Of a stretch of 64,000 nucleotides of DNA, positions 8,523 to 19,875 are shown piece by piece. Below the pieces are notes generated by a model. That model made no database searches. It saw nothing but the letters and a program-made list of their open reading frames with translations, and was not told the DNA's origin. Every line of letters starts with the position of its first letter. Within the stretch, counting starts at the first letter, position 1. Origin of the DNA: BM003 sp963699835 (GTDB taxonomy: Bacteria; Pseudomonadota; Gammaproteobacteria; Steroidobacterales; BM003); NCBI GenBank assembly GCA_963699835.1, contig CAVOVJ010000006.1, positions 345,512 through 409,511 of the forward strand, given 5' to 3'. The translations under genes and the position numbers were made by a program.

Positions 8523-10479
8523 TCAGTCCTCATCGAGTTCCGGCCTGTCACGAAAGAGTTCGAGGGCTTCAGGATTGGCCAGCGCATCGGTGTTGCGCAC
8601 CGGCCGGCCATGAATGACGTCGCGCACGGCGAGTTCGGTAATCTTTCCGCTCAGGGTGCGCGGGATGTCCGCCACCGCGAGAATTTTTGCCGGCACATGG
8701 CGTGGCGTCGTATTGGCGCGAAGCTGGGCCCTGATCCGCTCACACAGGTCCTGGTCGAGTACGAAGCCGTCCTGGAGACGGACGAACAGCACGACGCGTA
8801 CGTCTCCGTCCCAGTCCTGGCCGACCGCGATGCTCTCCGCCACTTCATCGAGTTGTTCGACCTGGCGATAGATTTCGGCGGTACCGATACGCACGCCGCC
8901 GGGATTGAGCACCGCGTCGGAGCGTCCGTGAATGATCAATCCGCCGTGCACCGTCAGCTCGGCAAAATCACCATGACACCAGACCCCGGGGAAGCGCCTG
9001 AAATAGGCGTCCAGATATCGCTGCCCATCGGGATCGTTCCAGAAACCGACCGGCATCGACGGAAACGGCCGGGTGCAGACCAGCTCCCCCTGCTGTCCGC
9101 TCAGCGCCCGACCCTCTTCATCCCATACCTGGACGGCCATGCCGAGGCCGCGGCACTGCAACTCGCCGCGCCACACCGGCAACACCGGGTTGCCCAGAGC
9201 GAAACAGGAAATAATGTCAGTACCGCCGGAAATCGACGACAGTTGCAGCGCCGCCGAGATCTCGCGATAAACGTAGTCGAAGCTCTCCGGAGCGAGCGGC
9301 GATCCCGTCGACAGGATACAGCGCAGCGCGGACAAGTCCGCTACCTGGCGTGGGCGGATGCCGTGCTTGTCGAGAGCGGAAATGTACTTGGCGCTGGTCC
9401 CGAATACGCTGACTCCTTCTTGCTCGGCCATGCGCCACAGTGCTTCGCCATCGGGATAAAACGGTGAGCCGTCGTAAAGGACGATGCGAGCGCCAAGCGC
9501 GAGGCCACTGACAAGCCAGTTCCACATCATCCAGCCACAGGTCGTGAAATAGAAAACCGTATCTTGCGCTGTGATATCGGTATGCAGGGCGTGCTCTTTG
9601 AAATGCTGCAGCAATGTACCGCCGGCACCGTGCACGATGCATTTGGGCACCCCGGTAGTACCGGACGAATACATCACATATAGCGGGTGGTCAAAGGGCA
9701 GACGCACAAAGCGCGGGGTCGTGGCATGGCCGGCGCGGAAAGCGGCGACCATTGTCGCATCGCGCAAACCCGCCAGGTCCGGGTCATCGTCGATATGCGG
9801 CACCACGACCACGTGTTCGACGGTCTCCAGTTGCGGCAGGAACTCGCGCACCCGTCGCAGAGAATCGACCCGTTTGCCGTTGTAAAGATAGCCGTCTGCC
9901 GTAAACAAGATCTTTGGCTTGATCTGGCTGAAGCGGTCGACGACGCCGTGGACGCCGAAATCGGGTGAGCAGCTCGACCAGATCGCGCCAATGCTGGCAC
10001 TGGCCAGCATGGCAACGACGGTTTCGGGATGATTCGGCATGAACCCGGCAACGCGGTCGCCGGTGACGACGCCATGCGCGGCCAGTGCGGCCGCGCTCGC
10101 GGCGACACGCTCGCGCAGGTCGTGGTAGCTCAGCTCGAGCCGGAAACCGTCTTCGCGGCGATAGACCAGGGCCACCGCGGATGAATCATGGCGCAGCAGG
10201 TTCTCGGCGAAATTCAGGCGGGCATTTTCGAACCACACCGCGCCAGGCATCCGTTGTCCGTCGCGCAGTGCCGGTCCGCTGCCACGGTCGCCGACGATCG
10301 CGGCGAAATTCCAGATCTGCATTCCAGAACGAGGCGGGATCGTCAACCGACCATTCGTACAACTCGGAATAGCCGGAAAAATCGCGCCCGGCGATATCCG
10401 CAGCAGCGTCCATGAATCTCTGCATCTGCGAGCATGCAACCTGCGCGGGCGCCGGTGTCCATATCGGCTCCTGCTTCAT
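8523..10479 (-). CDS. aacS: Acetoacetyl-CoA synthetase (frameshifted near N-terminus)
   Basis: An ANL-superfamily acid:CoA ligase making acetoacetyl-CoA from acetoacetate, ATP and CoA. The AMP-binding motif is YSSGTTGVPKCIVHG, and SISGGTDIISCFALG, PFPSMPVGFWNDPDG and the C-terminal catalytic Lys region RTLSGKITELAV follow in order. The start is ATG at 10479 (MKQEPIWTPAPAQV). Residues 1-52 must be joined to the rest by a one-base shift near 10325, inside SFWNA/IWNFAAIVG. Reconstructed length is about 651 aa, normal for AacS. It ends a minus-strand run of acyl-CoA genes and would feed acetoacetate, for example from leucine, to the adjacent thiolase. Confidence 0.93.
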
Positions 10480-10533
10480 GCCGCGCCTGCTTCGTTGCCG
10501 GGGACTCGTGGATTCATCATCGCACCCGCGCTG

Positions 10534-12136
10534 CTACAGGTTCTGATAGTTCGGTCCCGAGCCGCCTTCCGGTGTGACCCACGTGATCAGTTCGTACGGG
10601 TCCTTGATATCGCAGGCTTTGCAATGCACGCAGTTGGATGCATTGATCTGCAGTCTTTTCGATCCGCCGGCTTCCTCGACCATTTCATATACCCCTGCTG
10701 GGCAAAAACGGGTGCAGGGATTGCCGAACTCGCGCGTGCACTGATCCACGCAGACCGAAGTGTCGGCAACCTTAAGATGTACCGGTTGAGCTCTCATCGT
10801 GTGCGGTCGCCGCGAAATACACCGACGCAAGGCGATCACGCGGCGGCAGTTCGCGCTGGATCCACTGCCGGTCAGGTGACCGGTAGCTGTCGAGCCGCTG
10901 CAGCGCGCTGTGGTCGGCATGGTTGTCCAGCGTCCAAGGCAAACGTCCGCCGGTAATCGTTTCAAGCGCCGCATTGAACATGCCGCTCCACAAACCGCGC
11001 CTGAAACCCGGGCGGATGTTGCGAACCTGCCATAATTCCTGACCGCCCGGCGACTGCCGCCATGCTGCGTCGAATCCGCTGCTGTCGAGTTTGCCGGCAA
11101 CGTGTTGCGCCGCAATCATGCCCGAACGAATGGCCTGATGGATGCCTTTGATTTTTGGCACATTGAGGGTGCCGCCGGCATCGCCTATCAGAATCGCGCC
11201 TGGCATCTCCAGTTTCGGCATTGATTGCCAGCCACCCTCGATGATCGTGCGCGCCCCTGACGACAGTATTTCGCCGCCCTCGAGCAGCGTCCTGATCGAC
11301 GGATGATGCTTGTATTGCTGAAACGCCTCGAAAGGCGCAAAGTTCGGATCCTCGTAATCGAGTCCAACGACGAACCCGATGTAGAGACGGTCGTCGTCGA
11401 GGTGATACAGATAGCTGCCGCCGTAGGTACGGTTGTCGAGGGGCCAGCCCACCGTGTGCTCGATCCGCCCGGGTGTGGTCCGGCCGGCCGGAAGCTGCCA
11501 CATTTCCTTGAATCCAAGCCCATAGGTCTGCGGCGATTTTCCTTTGTCGAGTTCGAACCGGCGTATAAGCTGTTTGCTGATGCTGCCGCGGCAGCCTTCC
11601 GCCAGGACAGTGAGTTTCGCTGCGATGTCGACGCCCTGGGTAAAGTTGGGTCCGGGACTGCCGTCCTGCTCCACGCCCATGTCGCCGACGCGCACGCCAT
11701 GCACGCTGCCGTCATCACCGATCAGGGCTTCTGCGGCGGAGAATCCCGGGAATACGTCCACGCCGAGGTTTTCGGCCTGCTGTCCGAGCCAGCTGGCGAG
11801 TTGTCCGAGCGAGATGATGAAATTGCCATGATTTTTTTGCTGCGGCGGTGTCGGCAGGCGGTGGCGTTTCGTGGCCGTGAGCAACGCCAGCTCGTCCTCG
11901 GTGGCCGGGACGCAGATGCCGGGCTTCTGTTCGCGCCACTGCGGCAACAACTCATCCAGCGCGTCGGGTTGCATCACCGCACCCGACAGCATGTGTACGC
12001 CAATGTCGGATCCCTTCTCGAGCACGCAAACGTCGCAGTCGGGTTGCAGCTGCTTTAACCGTATTGCGAACGCCAGCCCGGACGGCCCGGCACCGACTAC
12101 CGCAGCGTCATACTCCATCACATCACGTTCGCTCAT
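10534..12136 (-). CDS. Electron transfer flavoprotein-ubiquinone oxidoreductase (frameshifted)
   Basis: ETF-QO passes electrons from acyl-CoA dehydrogenases through ETF to the quinone pool. The N-terminal FAD-binding Rossmann motif is VVGAGPSGLAFAIRL, and LIGDAGGTLNVPKIKGIHQAI is the second FAD motif. The C-terminal ferredoxin domain carries the 4Fe-4S ligands in CTRFCPAGVYE and NASNCVHCKACDIKDP. Near 10790 a one-base shift is needed to run from the FAD domain (YFAATAHDE) into the ferredoxin domain (QPVHLKVADT). Without it the cluster domain would be lost, so an indel error is likely. About 533 aa when reconstructed, close to the usual 540-560. Membrane associated in known members. Confidence 0.95.
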
Positions 12137-12180
12137 GAGGTCTCCTGATTGATGTCAGACAGACTACTCCGGGGCAGCGG

Positions 12181-12949
12181 CTACTTGGGCTGCATCCGGA
12201 TGGCACCGTCGAGTCGGATGGTCGTGCCATTCAGCATCTCGTTCTGGTAGATATGCGCGACCAGGTCGGCGTACTCATCGGCCCGGCCGAGGCGCGACGG
12301 AAACGGCACCTGGACTTCGAGGGAATGACGGAACTCTTCGGTCACGCTGGCCATCATCGGTGTTTCGAATATGCCCGGAGCAACCGTCATGACGCGAACG
12401 CCGATTCGTGCCAGCTCACGAGCAACCGGTAGCGTCATGCCGACGACGGCGCCTTTCGACGCGGAGTAGGCCACCTGTCCGATCTGTCCCTCGAATGCGG
12501 CTACGGATGCGGTATTGACGATCACGCCCCGTTCCCCGCTCGACTCCGGCTTCGTTGTTTTCCATCGCGGCGGCACTTGCCTTGACGAGGTAGAAGGTGC
12601 CCAGCAGATTAATCGCGATCGTGCGTGCGAACTGCTCCCCGGGCATCGGCCCTTCGCGGCCGAGCACCCGTCCGGCACCAATGACACCAGCACAGCTGAC
12701 TGCCAGCGAGACCCGGCCCATACGCTCGCAGCTTGCGGCAATACCGGCTTCGACCGCTTTTTCGTCGGTGACGTCGGTTTGCACGAACGTGGCGTGATCG
12801 CCGAGTTCGGCGGCGGTCGCCGCGCCCTGGTCGGCGTTGATGTCCAGCAGGCAGGCCTTTCCCCCGGCGCTGATGACCCTGGTCGCAACGGCTCGGCCGA
12901 GCCCCGAGGCGCCGCCGCTGATTACGGCACATGCATTGCTCAGATCCAC
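12181..12949 (-). CDS. SDR-family 3-hydroxyacyl-CoA dehydrogenase, HSD10-like (frameshifted)
   Basis: A short-chain dehydrogenase of about 255 aa. The NAD-binding GGASGLGRA motif lies at residues 11-19, the NAG-equivalent is SCAGVIG, and the catalytic Ser-Tyr-Lys set is NTASVAAFEG followed by YSASKGAVVG. The C-terminal PGIFETPMM and QNEMLNGTTIRLDGAIRM are typical of the type II 3-hydroxyacyl-CoA dehydrogenases that act on short-chain and branched acyl-CoA. One base must change near 12548 to join MENNEAG(VE) to GERGVIVNTAS. Its position between a hydratase and ETF-QO supports a beta-oxidation role, for example 2-methyl-3-hydroxybutyryl-CoA in isoleucine breakdown, though the substrate is not proven. 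Confidence 0.88.
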
Positions 12950-13018
12950 GCTGTTTTTACTCCTTCAAACGATTCTCGGCGGTTTGCCGTTGTCGATCAG
13001 CGGGCCACTGCCCGCCCG

Positions 13019-13816
13019 TTAACGCGATTTCGCGATCCACTCGGCTTTGCGTTTTTCCAGAAAAGCGCCGAGACCCTCCTGACCTTCCGCCGAGATGCGC
13101 ATTCGCGCAATCAGTGCCGCAGTGTGTTGCTGCAGTTGTTCGGGGCTGAACTGAGGCGATGTGACGTCGCGAATCAGTTGTTTGGCCTCACGTTGCGCAA
13201 GCGGCCCACCCAGCAACAGTTTCGCAACCTGGTCTTCGACGGCGGCGTTGAAATTGGAAGGTTTGGCGATCTCGTGAACCAGGCCGGCGCGGCGGGCCTG
13301 TTTCGCATTCAATACCTCACCGGTCAGGAACAGGCGACGGGCGTTGCGGCGACCGATAGCCGCGATGACGTAGGGAGAAATGACCGCGGGCACCAGACCG
13401 AGCCGGACCTCGCTGAGTCCGAATCTGGCGTCGGTCGACGCAACCGCAATATCGCAGCATGCCGCCAGACCGACACCGCCACCGATCGCCGGTCCATTGA
13501 CCCGGGCCAGCGTGGGCTTGCCCACACCGTCGAGCCGTGCCATCAACCCGGCCAGACGCAGCGCATCGGTTTGATTTTCCGCTTCGCCACAGCCAATCAT
13601 CGAGCGCATCCAGTTGATGTCGGCGCCGGCCGAGAACGCCTTACCGGCGCCTGTCAGCACGATTACCCTTACGTCGGGATCGGTGCCGAGATCCGCTATC
13701 GCAGCGTCCAGCTGCGCGATCAGTTTGTCGTCAAAAGCGTTGCGCAGCTCCGGCCGGTTGAGCGTGACCGTTGCGACACCGCGCTCGTCGACATGAATCA
13801 GTATCGGCTCGCCCAT
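13019..13816 (-). CDS. Enoyl-CoA hydratase family protein, methylglutaconyl-CoA hydratase-like
   Basis: A 265-aa crotonase-fold protein. The oxyanion-hole segments are KAFSAGADINWM and GPAIGGGVGLAACCDIAVA, followed by FGLSEVRLGLVPAVISPYV. The combination SAGADINWMRSM with the SEVRLGLVPAVISPYVIAAIG stretch resembles LiuC/GnyH/AtuE-type methylglutaconyl-CoA hydratases of leucine catabolism more than generic FadB-type hydratases. The liu operon's other genes (isovaleryl-CoA dehydrogenase, methylcrotonyl-CoA carboxylase, HMG-CoA lyase) are not in the window. It lies between thiolase and SDR in one minus-strand run. Confidence 0.88.
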   Translation of the reverse strand: MGEPILIHVDERGVATVTLNRPELRNAFDDKLIAQLDAAIADLGTDPDVRVIVLTGAGKAFSAGADINWMRSMIGCGEAENQTDALRLAGLMARLDGVGKPTLARVNGPAIGGGVGLAACCDIAVASTDARFGLSEVRLGLVPAVISPYVIAAIGRRNARRLFLTGEVLNAKQARRAGLVHEIAKPSNFNAAVEDQVAKLLLGGPLAQREAKQLIRDVTSPQFSPEQLQQHTAALIARMRISAEGQEGLGAFLEKRKAEWIAKSR

Positions 13817-13873
13817 CGGCTTGTCTCTCCCCGTAGTAACAGTGCCTTCCCGCGGTTTGCGGGTAATGCCAGG

Positions 13874-15058
<1,185 letters not shown>

Positions 15059-15428
15059 TGAACTTCTCCTGGTTCGAAAGGCCATGGCGCGTGGCCGCGG
15101 CGTCGGCGGGCGCCGTGGGCGACGCTCCGGGAATTTGCTGGCCCATCATGATGCCAGCCTTTTGTTGCTGTGCACAAGCGACGCGCGGCGTGTTTTGACG
15201 GGGTGTCCGGGCCCACGCTGTGACGCATCGCTGCCAGACTATGGAATAATCTGCGGGTGTTGCGCCGCCGGACCGGTTGGCGCCGCCGCGATGGTCATCA
15301 GTAACGGAACCACAATGATGCCGGGCCGGGCCGGATCGGTTGCGGTCAAAGTCATGCAGGGCCGCGGGTGATCATGGCGCAAAATCGACCTGCCGGCGCC
15401 GAGCCGGAACCGAGGGAGTACGCGTCTG
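15059..15428. other. 370-bp divergent gap between thiolase and icmF
   Basis: No gene is supported here. The stretch must hold the promoters for the minus-strand acyl-CoA operon and for icmF. I looked for a cobalamin riboswitch (B12 box) in front of the B12-dependent IcmF and did not find the conserved box, and saw no strong palindrome. Confidence 0.5.
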
Positions 15429-18400
15429 ATGAGTACAGTTGCCCGCGACGTCGGCGAAAAAAGCCCCGCACGGACGCGCAGTCCATTGCGATTTGTCAGC
15501 GCGGCATCGTTGTTCGATGGCCATGATGCAGCGATCAATCTGATTCGCCGGCTGCTGCAGTCGCATGGCGCGGAGGTCGTCCACCTTGGCCATAACCGCG
15601 GCGTTGCCGATGTCGTTCGGGCGGCAATTCAGGAAGATGCCGATGCGATAGCGTGCAGTTCCTACCAGGGTGGCCACGTCGAGTATTTCAAGTACATGGT
15701 CGACATGCTGCGTGACTATGACGCGGAGCACATTCGTGTCGTCGTGGGTGGCGGTGGGACGATTTCACCCGACGAGGTCGCGCAGCTGGAGAGCTACGGA
15801 GTCGAGAAGATCTACCGCCCCGAGGACGGCATGAAGATGGGCCTCGAGGGCATGATCGACGATGTGTTCAGCCGGGTCCGGGCGTGGCCGCGTCCACAGT
15901 TCGAGCCGCGCCGGACGAGTGCCGACGATCACCTCGCGCTGGCGCGGACGATCAGTCTGCTGGAGGACTCCATCGATCAGCCGGAGCGAGTGGCGGCGTT
16001 GAAGAAAGACTGGGCGGCCAGCGCGGCGCGGCCACCCGTTCTGGGGATTACCGGCACTGGCGGCGCGGGCAAGTCCAGCCTGACCGACGAGTTGCTGAAT
16101 CGTTTCCTGCGCCATTTCCCCGAGGCGCGGATCGCGGTTGTCGCGGTGGACCCGACCCGGCGCCGCACCGGCGGCGCGCTGCTGGGCGACCGGATACGAA
16201 TAAACAGTCTCGCGGATCAGCGCATTTTCATGCGCTCGATCGCCACCCGGCGCAAAAATCACGCGACCAGCGTTGTTCTCGCCGATAGCTTGCAGTTGTT
16301 GCGCGCGAGCGGATTCGATCTGATTGTGGTGGAGACCGCGGGGATCGGGCAAAGCGATACCGAGATCGTCGATCTTGTGGATTTGTCGCTCTATGTAATG
16401 ACCAGCGAATATGGGGCAGCAAGCCAACTCGAAAAAATCGACATGCTCGATTTCGCCGACTTCGTTGCGCTCAACAAGTTCGAAAAGCGCGGTGCGGAGG
16501 ACGCCCTGCGCGACGTGCGCAAACAATGGAAGCGCAACCGGGTGGCATTTAAGGTGGCTGATAGCGACGTGCCGGTCTATCCAACCATCGCCAGCCAGTT
16601 CAACGACCCTGGAGTGAACCGCCTGTTCCGCGCGTTGTGTGGCGCGCTCGGCCGTGCCACGGACGATGAGCCGCGCTGGCGCATCGATGGCGACGAGAAA
16701 TTCGAGTTGCCGGGCAAGGACGCGCTGATTCCGGCGCAAAGAACCCGCTATCTTGCCGAGATTGCCGAACAGGGCCGGACGATCGCCGCTCGGGTCGAAA
16801 GCAGCGCCGAGGCAGCGAGCCTTGCCCAGAGTCTTTTTGATGCCCTGCGTCTGCTCGGGGATCCGGCGTTACCGGAACCGCTGTCGCCTTTTCCGCCCGA
16901 TCAGCCGCAGGATGCGGATCCGTCGCGTGCGGCGCTGCGGGCGAAATACAACGAAGCGCTCACCCGGATCGGGACCGAGGGGGTGGCGTTGCTGCGCGAA
17001 TGGCCCGCCCGCGACGCTGGCGTCTCTGCGCCGGAGTATGCATTTGAAGTACGTGGCCGCGAGGTCCGGGGGAGCAATTACAGCGAATCGCTGAGCCATC
17101 AGCAGATTCCCAAAATCGCGTCTGCGACCTACCGCGACTGGGGCGACCTGCTGCGCTTCCTGATGAAGGAAAATTTGCCGGGCGGGTATCCGTATACCGG
17201 CGGGGTCTACCCCTACCGCCGCGAACAGGAAGATCCCATCCGGATGTTCGCGGGCGAGGGCACGCCCGAGCGCACCAACCGGCGCTTCCATCTGCTGGCC
17301 GGCGGGCACGCGGCAACCCGCCTGTCAACGGCGTTCGATTCCACCACGCTATATGGGGAGGACCCCGACGAACGCCCCGACATCTACGGACGAATCGGCA
17401 ACTCCGGTGTTTCGATTGCAACGCTGGACGACATGAAGAAGCTGTATTCGGGTTTCGACCTGATGGACCCGACGACATCCGTGTCGATGACGATCAACGG
17501 ACCCGCGCCGATGATTCTCGCAATGTTCATGAACACGGCGATCGACCAGCATGTCGAACGCCATCTGCGCGACAGCGGACGCTGGGACGACGCGCAAAAG
17601 AAGATCGAGACCCTGCTCGCCGGCCGCGATCGGCCGCGTTACAAGGGGGAGCTGCCCCCGGGTCACGACGGCTTCGGCCTCGGCTTGCTCGGTGTGAGCG
17701 GCGACCAGCTGGTCGATGCGGAGACCTATTCCAGTCTTGCAGCCGAGGCGCTGGCGACGGTGCGCGGGACGGTGCAGGCCGATATTCTCAAGGAAGACCA
17801 GGCACAGAACACCTGCATTTTCTCGACTGAGTTCGCGCTGCGCATGATGGGTGACGTGCAGGCGTATTTCATAGCGAACGGAATCCGCAATTTCTACAGC
17901 GTTTCAATCAGCGGCTACCACATAGCCGAAGCCGGCGCGAACCCGATTTCGCAGCTGGCGTTTACCCTTGCCAATGGTTTCACGATCGTCGAGTACTACC
18001 TGGCGCGCGGCATGCAGATCGATGCGTTCGCGCCAAACCTGAGCTTCTTCTTCTCCAACGGCATGGATCCCGAGTACGCCGTCATCGGCCGCGTTGCGCG
18101 GCGTATCTGGGCGCGCGCTATGCGCGAGCGCTACGGGGCGAGCCGGCGCAGCCAGATGCTGAAATATCACATCCAGACCTCGGGTCGCAGCCTGCATGCG
18201 CAGGAGATCCAGTTCAACGATATCCGCACGACGCTGCAGGCTATGTACGCATTGTTCGACAATTGCAACAGCCTCCATACCAATGCCTACGACGAGGCCA
18301 TTACGACACCGACCGAAGAATCCGTGCGGCGCGCTGTCGCGATCCAGATGATCATCAACAAGGAGCTCGGGCTGAACAAGAACCAGAACCCCTTCCAGGG

Positions 18401-18869
18401 CTCCTTCATCATCGAGCGACTGACCGATATCGTTGAGGAGGCGGTGTTCCAGGAGTTCGAACGGTTGTCCGAGCGTGGCGGAGTGCTGGGCGCGATGGAG
18501 ACGATGTACCAGCGCGGCAAGATCCAGGAGGAGAGTCTCCACTATGAAACACTGAAACACGACGGGTCGTTGCCGATCGTCGGGGTCAATACGTTCCTGG
18601 CCGATTCCGGGACCGCCTCGGATGAGGTCCTCGAGGCCGAACTGATTCGTTCGACGGAGAGCGAGAAGCAGGACCAGGTGGCGGCGGTCCGCGCCTTCAA
18701 CGCGGCGCATGCGGACAATGCGGATGCCGCACTGGAGTCGCTGCAACAGGTCGCGGCGCGCGGTGACAACGTGTTCGCGGCTTTGATGAACGCGGTAAAA
18801 GTTTGTTCGCTTGGCACGATCAGTCGCGCACTGTACGAGGTAGGAGGGCAGTACCGACGCAACATGTGA
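15429..18869 (+). CDS. icmF: Fused isobutyryl-CoA mutase (IcmF)
   Basis: A 1146-aa adenosylcobalamin enzyme that interconverts isobutyryl-CoA and butyryl-CoA. Residues about 18-150 are the B12-binding domain with FDGHDAAINLIRRLLQS (base-off His), SSYQGGHVEYFKYM and GGGGTI. Residues about 195-420 are a MeaB-like G-protein chaperone with the P-loop GTGGAGKSS and the NKFEKRG base-recognition motif. The rest, from about 530, is the mutase barrel (SVSISGYHIAEAGANP, TNAYDEAITTPTEESVRRA). This three-part order is diagnostic of IcmF and separates it from methylmalonyl-CoA mutase, which lacks the fused G domain. The frame is intact. It likely links valine-derived isobutyryl-CoA to the adjacent beta-oxidation genes. 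Confidence 0.95.
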   Translation: MSTVARDVGEKSPARTRSPLRFVSAASLFDGHDAAINLIRRLLQSHGAEVVHLGHNRGVADVVRAAIQEDADAIACSSYQGGHVEYFKYMVDMLRDYDAEHIRVVVGGGGTISPDEVAQLESYGVEKIYRPEDGMKMGLEGMIDDVFSRVRAWPRPQFEPRRTSADDHLALARTISLLEDSIDQPERVAALKKDWAASAARPPVLGITGTGGAGKSSLTDELLNRFLRHFPEARIAVVAVDPTRRRTGGALLGDRIRINSLADQRIFMRSIATRRKNHATSVVLADSLQLLRASGFDLIVVETAGIGQSDTEIVDLVDLSLYVMTSEYGAASQLEKIDMLDFADFVALNKFEKRGAEDALRDVRKQWKRNRVAFKVADSDVPVYPTIASQFNDPGVNRLFRALCGALGRATDDEPRWRIDGDEKFELPGKDALIPAQRTRYLAEIAEQGRTIAARVESSAEAASLAQSLFDALRLLGDPALPEPLSPFPPDQPQDADPSRAALRAKYNEALTRIGTEGVALLREWPARDAGVSAPEYAFEVRGREVRGSNYSESLSHQQIPKIASATYRDWGDLLRFLMKENLPGGYPYTGGVYPYRREQEDPIRMFAGEGTPERTNRRFHLLAGGHAATRLSTAFDSTTLYGEDPDERPDIYGRIGNSGVSIATLDDMKKLYSGFDLMDPTTSVSMTINGPAPMILAMFMNTAIDQHVERHLRDSGRWDDAQKKIETLLAGRDRPRYKGELPPGHDGFGLGLLGVSGDQLVDAETYSSLAAEALATVRGTVQADILKEDQAQNTCIFSTEFALRMMGDVQAYFIANGIRNFYSVSISGYHIAEAGANPISQLAFTLANGFTIVEYYLARGMQIDAFAPNLSFFFSNGMDPEYAVIGRVARRIWARAMRERYGASRRSQMLKYHIQTSGRSLHAQEIQFNDIRTTLQAMYALFDNCNSLHTNAYDEAITTPTEESVRRAVAIQMIINKELGLNKNQNPFQGSFIIERLTDIVEEAVFQEFERLSERGGVLGAMETMYQRGKIQEESLHYETLKHDGSLPIVGVNTFLADSGTASDEVLEAELIRSTESEKQDQVAAVRAFNAAHADNADAALESLQQVAARGDNVFAALMNAVKVCSLGTISRALYEVGGQYRRNM

Positions 18870-18959
18870 ACCGGCCGGGCTCGCGCCAGGGCCTGGTTGC
18901 GCAAAGAAAATAATTAAATAACAACTGTTTGGCGGTGATTTCGAGAAATGTTGAGTGAT

Positions 18960-19000
18960 CCGTTTTGAGTATCGCCCGAAGTATCTGCTAGTCTCGGGAG
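18960..19000 (+). promoter_or_regulatory. Possible sigma-70 promoter of the TonB operon
   Basis: In the 191-bp gap before the operon, TTGAGT (18965-18970) and TAGTCT (18989-18994) lie 18 bp apart, with TGC just before the -10-like element (extended -10). An AT-rich tract (18904-18925) lies upstream. Weak evidence from pattern only. Confidence 0.35.
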
Positions 19001-19060
19001 TTTGCGGCATCGTTTCGCATTTTTTTACAACAACTAAGACCTCTTATTTAAGGACCATTC

Positions 19061-19858
19061 ATGTCTACATCGGTATTGTTGCGCACAGCGCGATCGATGG
19101 CGGTTCTGTTGTCCGTTGTTCCGGTGGCAATCGCCACGGCAGCGAGCGCCGAACAGACCATCAATCAGTCCATCGACATACAGAACAAGTCGGACAAGGC
19201 GTCGGCAGGGACCCAGACCCGCATCGCTCAGCTCGCCGATGAGACAACGGAACTCCTCGGTGAGTATCGGCTGACGATCCAGCAACTCGATCGGGTGACC
19301 ATCTACAACAACCATCTGCAGGGGCTGGTCAACGATCAGGAAACCGAGAAAGCGGATATGCAGGGTCAGCTCGACAACTTCTCGGTCGTCGAGCAGGGCA
19401 TCGTGCCGCTGATGCAGAACATGATCGAGGATCTCGACACCTTTATCGGTCTCGATGTGCCGTTCAATCTCAAGGAGAGAAAGGACCGGGTGGCGCGTCT
19501 GCGCAACAATCTCAACCAGGCCGAGATTACGATTTCGGAAAAATACCGCCAGATCATGGAAGCCTATACGATCGAGGTGAACTTCGGCCGCGACATCGAG
19601 GCCTATACCGGCAAGCTCAGCGCGGGTGGCAGCGGCGAAAGCCGCGAAGTCGACTTTTTTCGGGTCGGGCGCATTCTTCTCGCCTACCAGACGAAGGACA
19701 AGACAGAGACTGGCTTCTGGAACAAGACCAGTGGCCAGTGGGAGACCCTCCCGGATGAATTCCGCAACTACATAACTGAAGGTCTGCGTATCGCGCGCAA
19801 ACAGGCACCGCCTAATTTGCTGATGTTGCCCGTTCCCGGCCCGACTCCGGCCCAGTGA
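19061..19858 (+). CDS. DUF3450 protein, periplasmic component of TonB system
   Basis: A 265-aa exported protein with a signal peptide (MAVLLSVVPVAIATAASA) and a largely helical, coiled-coil-prone body (QLADETTELLGEYRLTIQQLDRVTIYNNHL). DUF3450 proteins are regularly the first gene of DUF3450-ExbB-ExbB-ExbD-ExbD-TonB-TPR operons in marine gammaproteobacteria, exactly the order found here. Proposed to assist energy transfer to TonB-dependent receptors; the mechanism is not established. The stop overlaps possible starts of the next gene. Confidence 0.9.
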   Translation: MSTSVLLRTARSMAVLLSVVPVAIATAASAEQTINQSIDIQNKSDKASAGTQTRIAQLADETTELLGEYRLTIQQLDRVTIYNNHLQGLVNDQETEKADMQGQLDNFSVVEQGIVPLMQNMIEDLDTFIGLDVPFNLKERKDRVARLRNNLNQAEITISEKYRQIMEAYTIEVNFGRDIEAYTGKLSAGGSGESREVDFFRVGRILLAYQTKDKTETGFWNKTSGQWETLPDEFRNYITEGLRIARKQAPPNLLMLPVPGPTPAQ

Positions 19859-19875
19859 TGAAAGGTGTGAATGCC

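Noticed and set aside
15059..15428. Cobalamin riboswitch in front of icmF
   Set aside because: No B12 box or matching stem-loops could be found.
17904..19010. A 368-codon minus-strand frame over the 3' end of icmF
   Set aside because: Composition follows the third-codon pattern of icmF; no start signal or domain.
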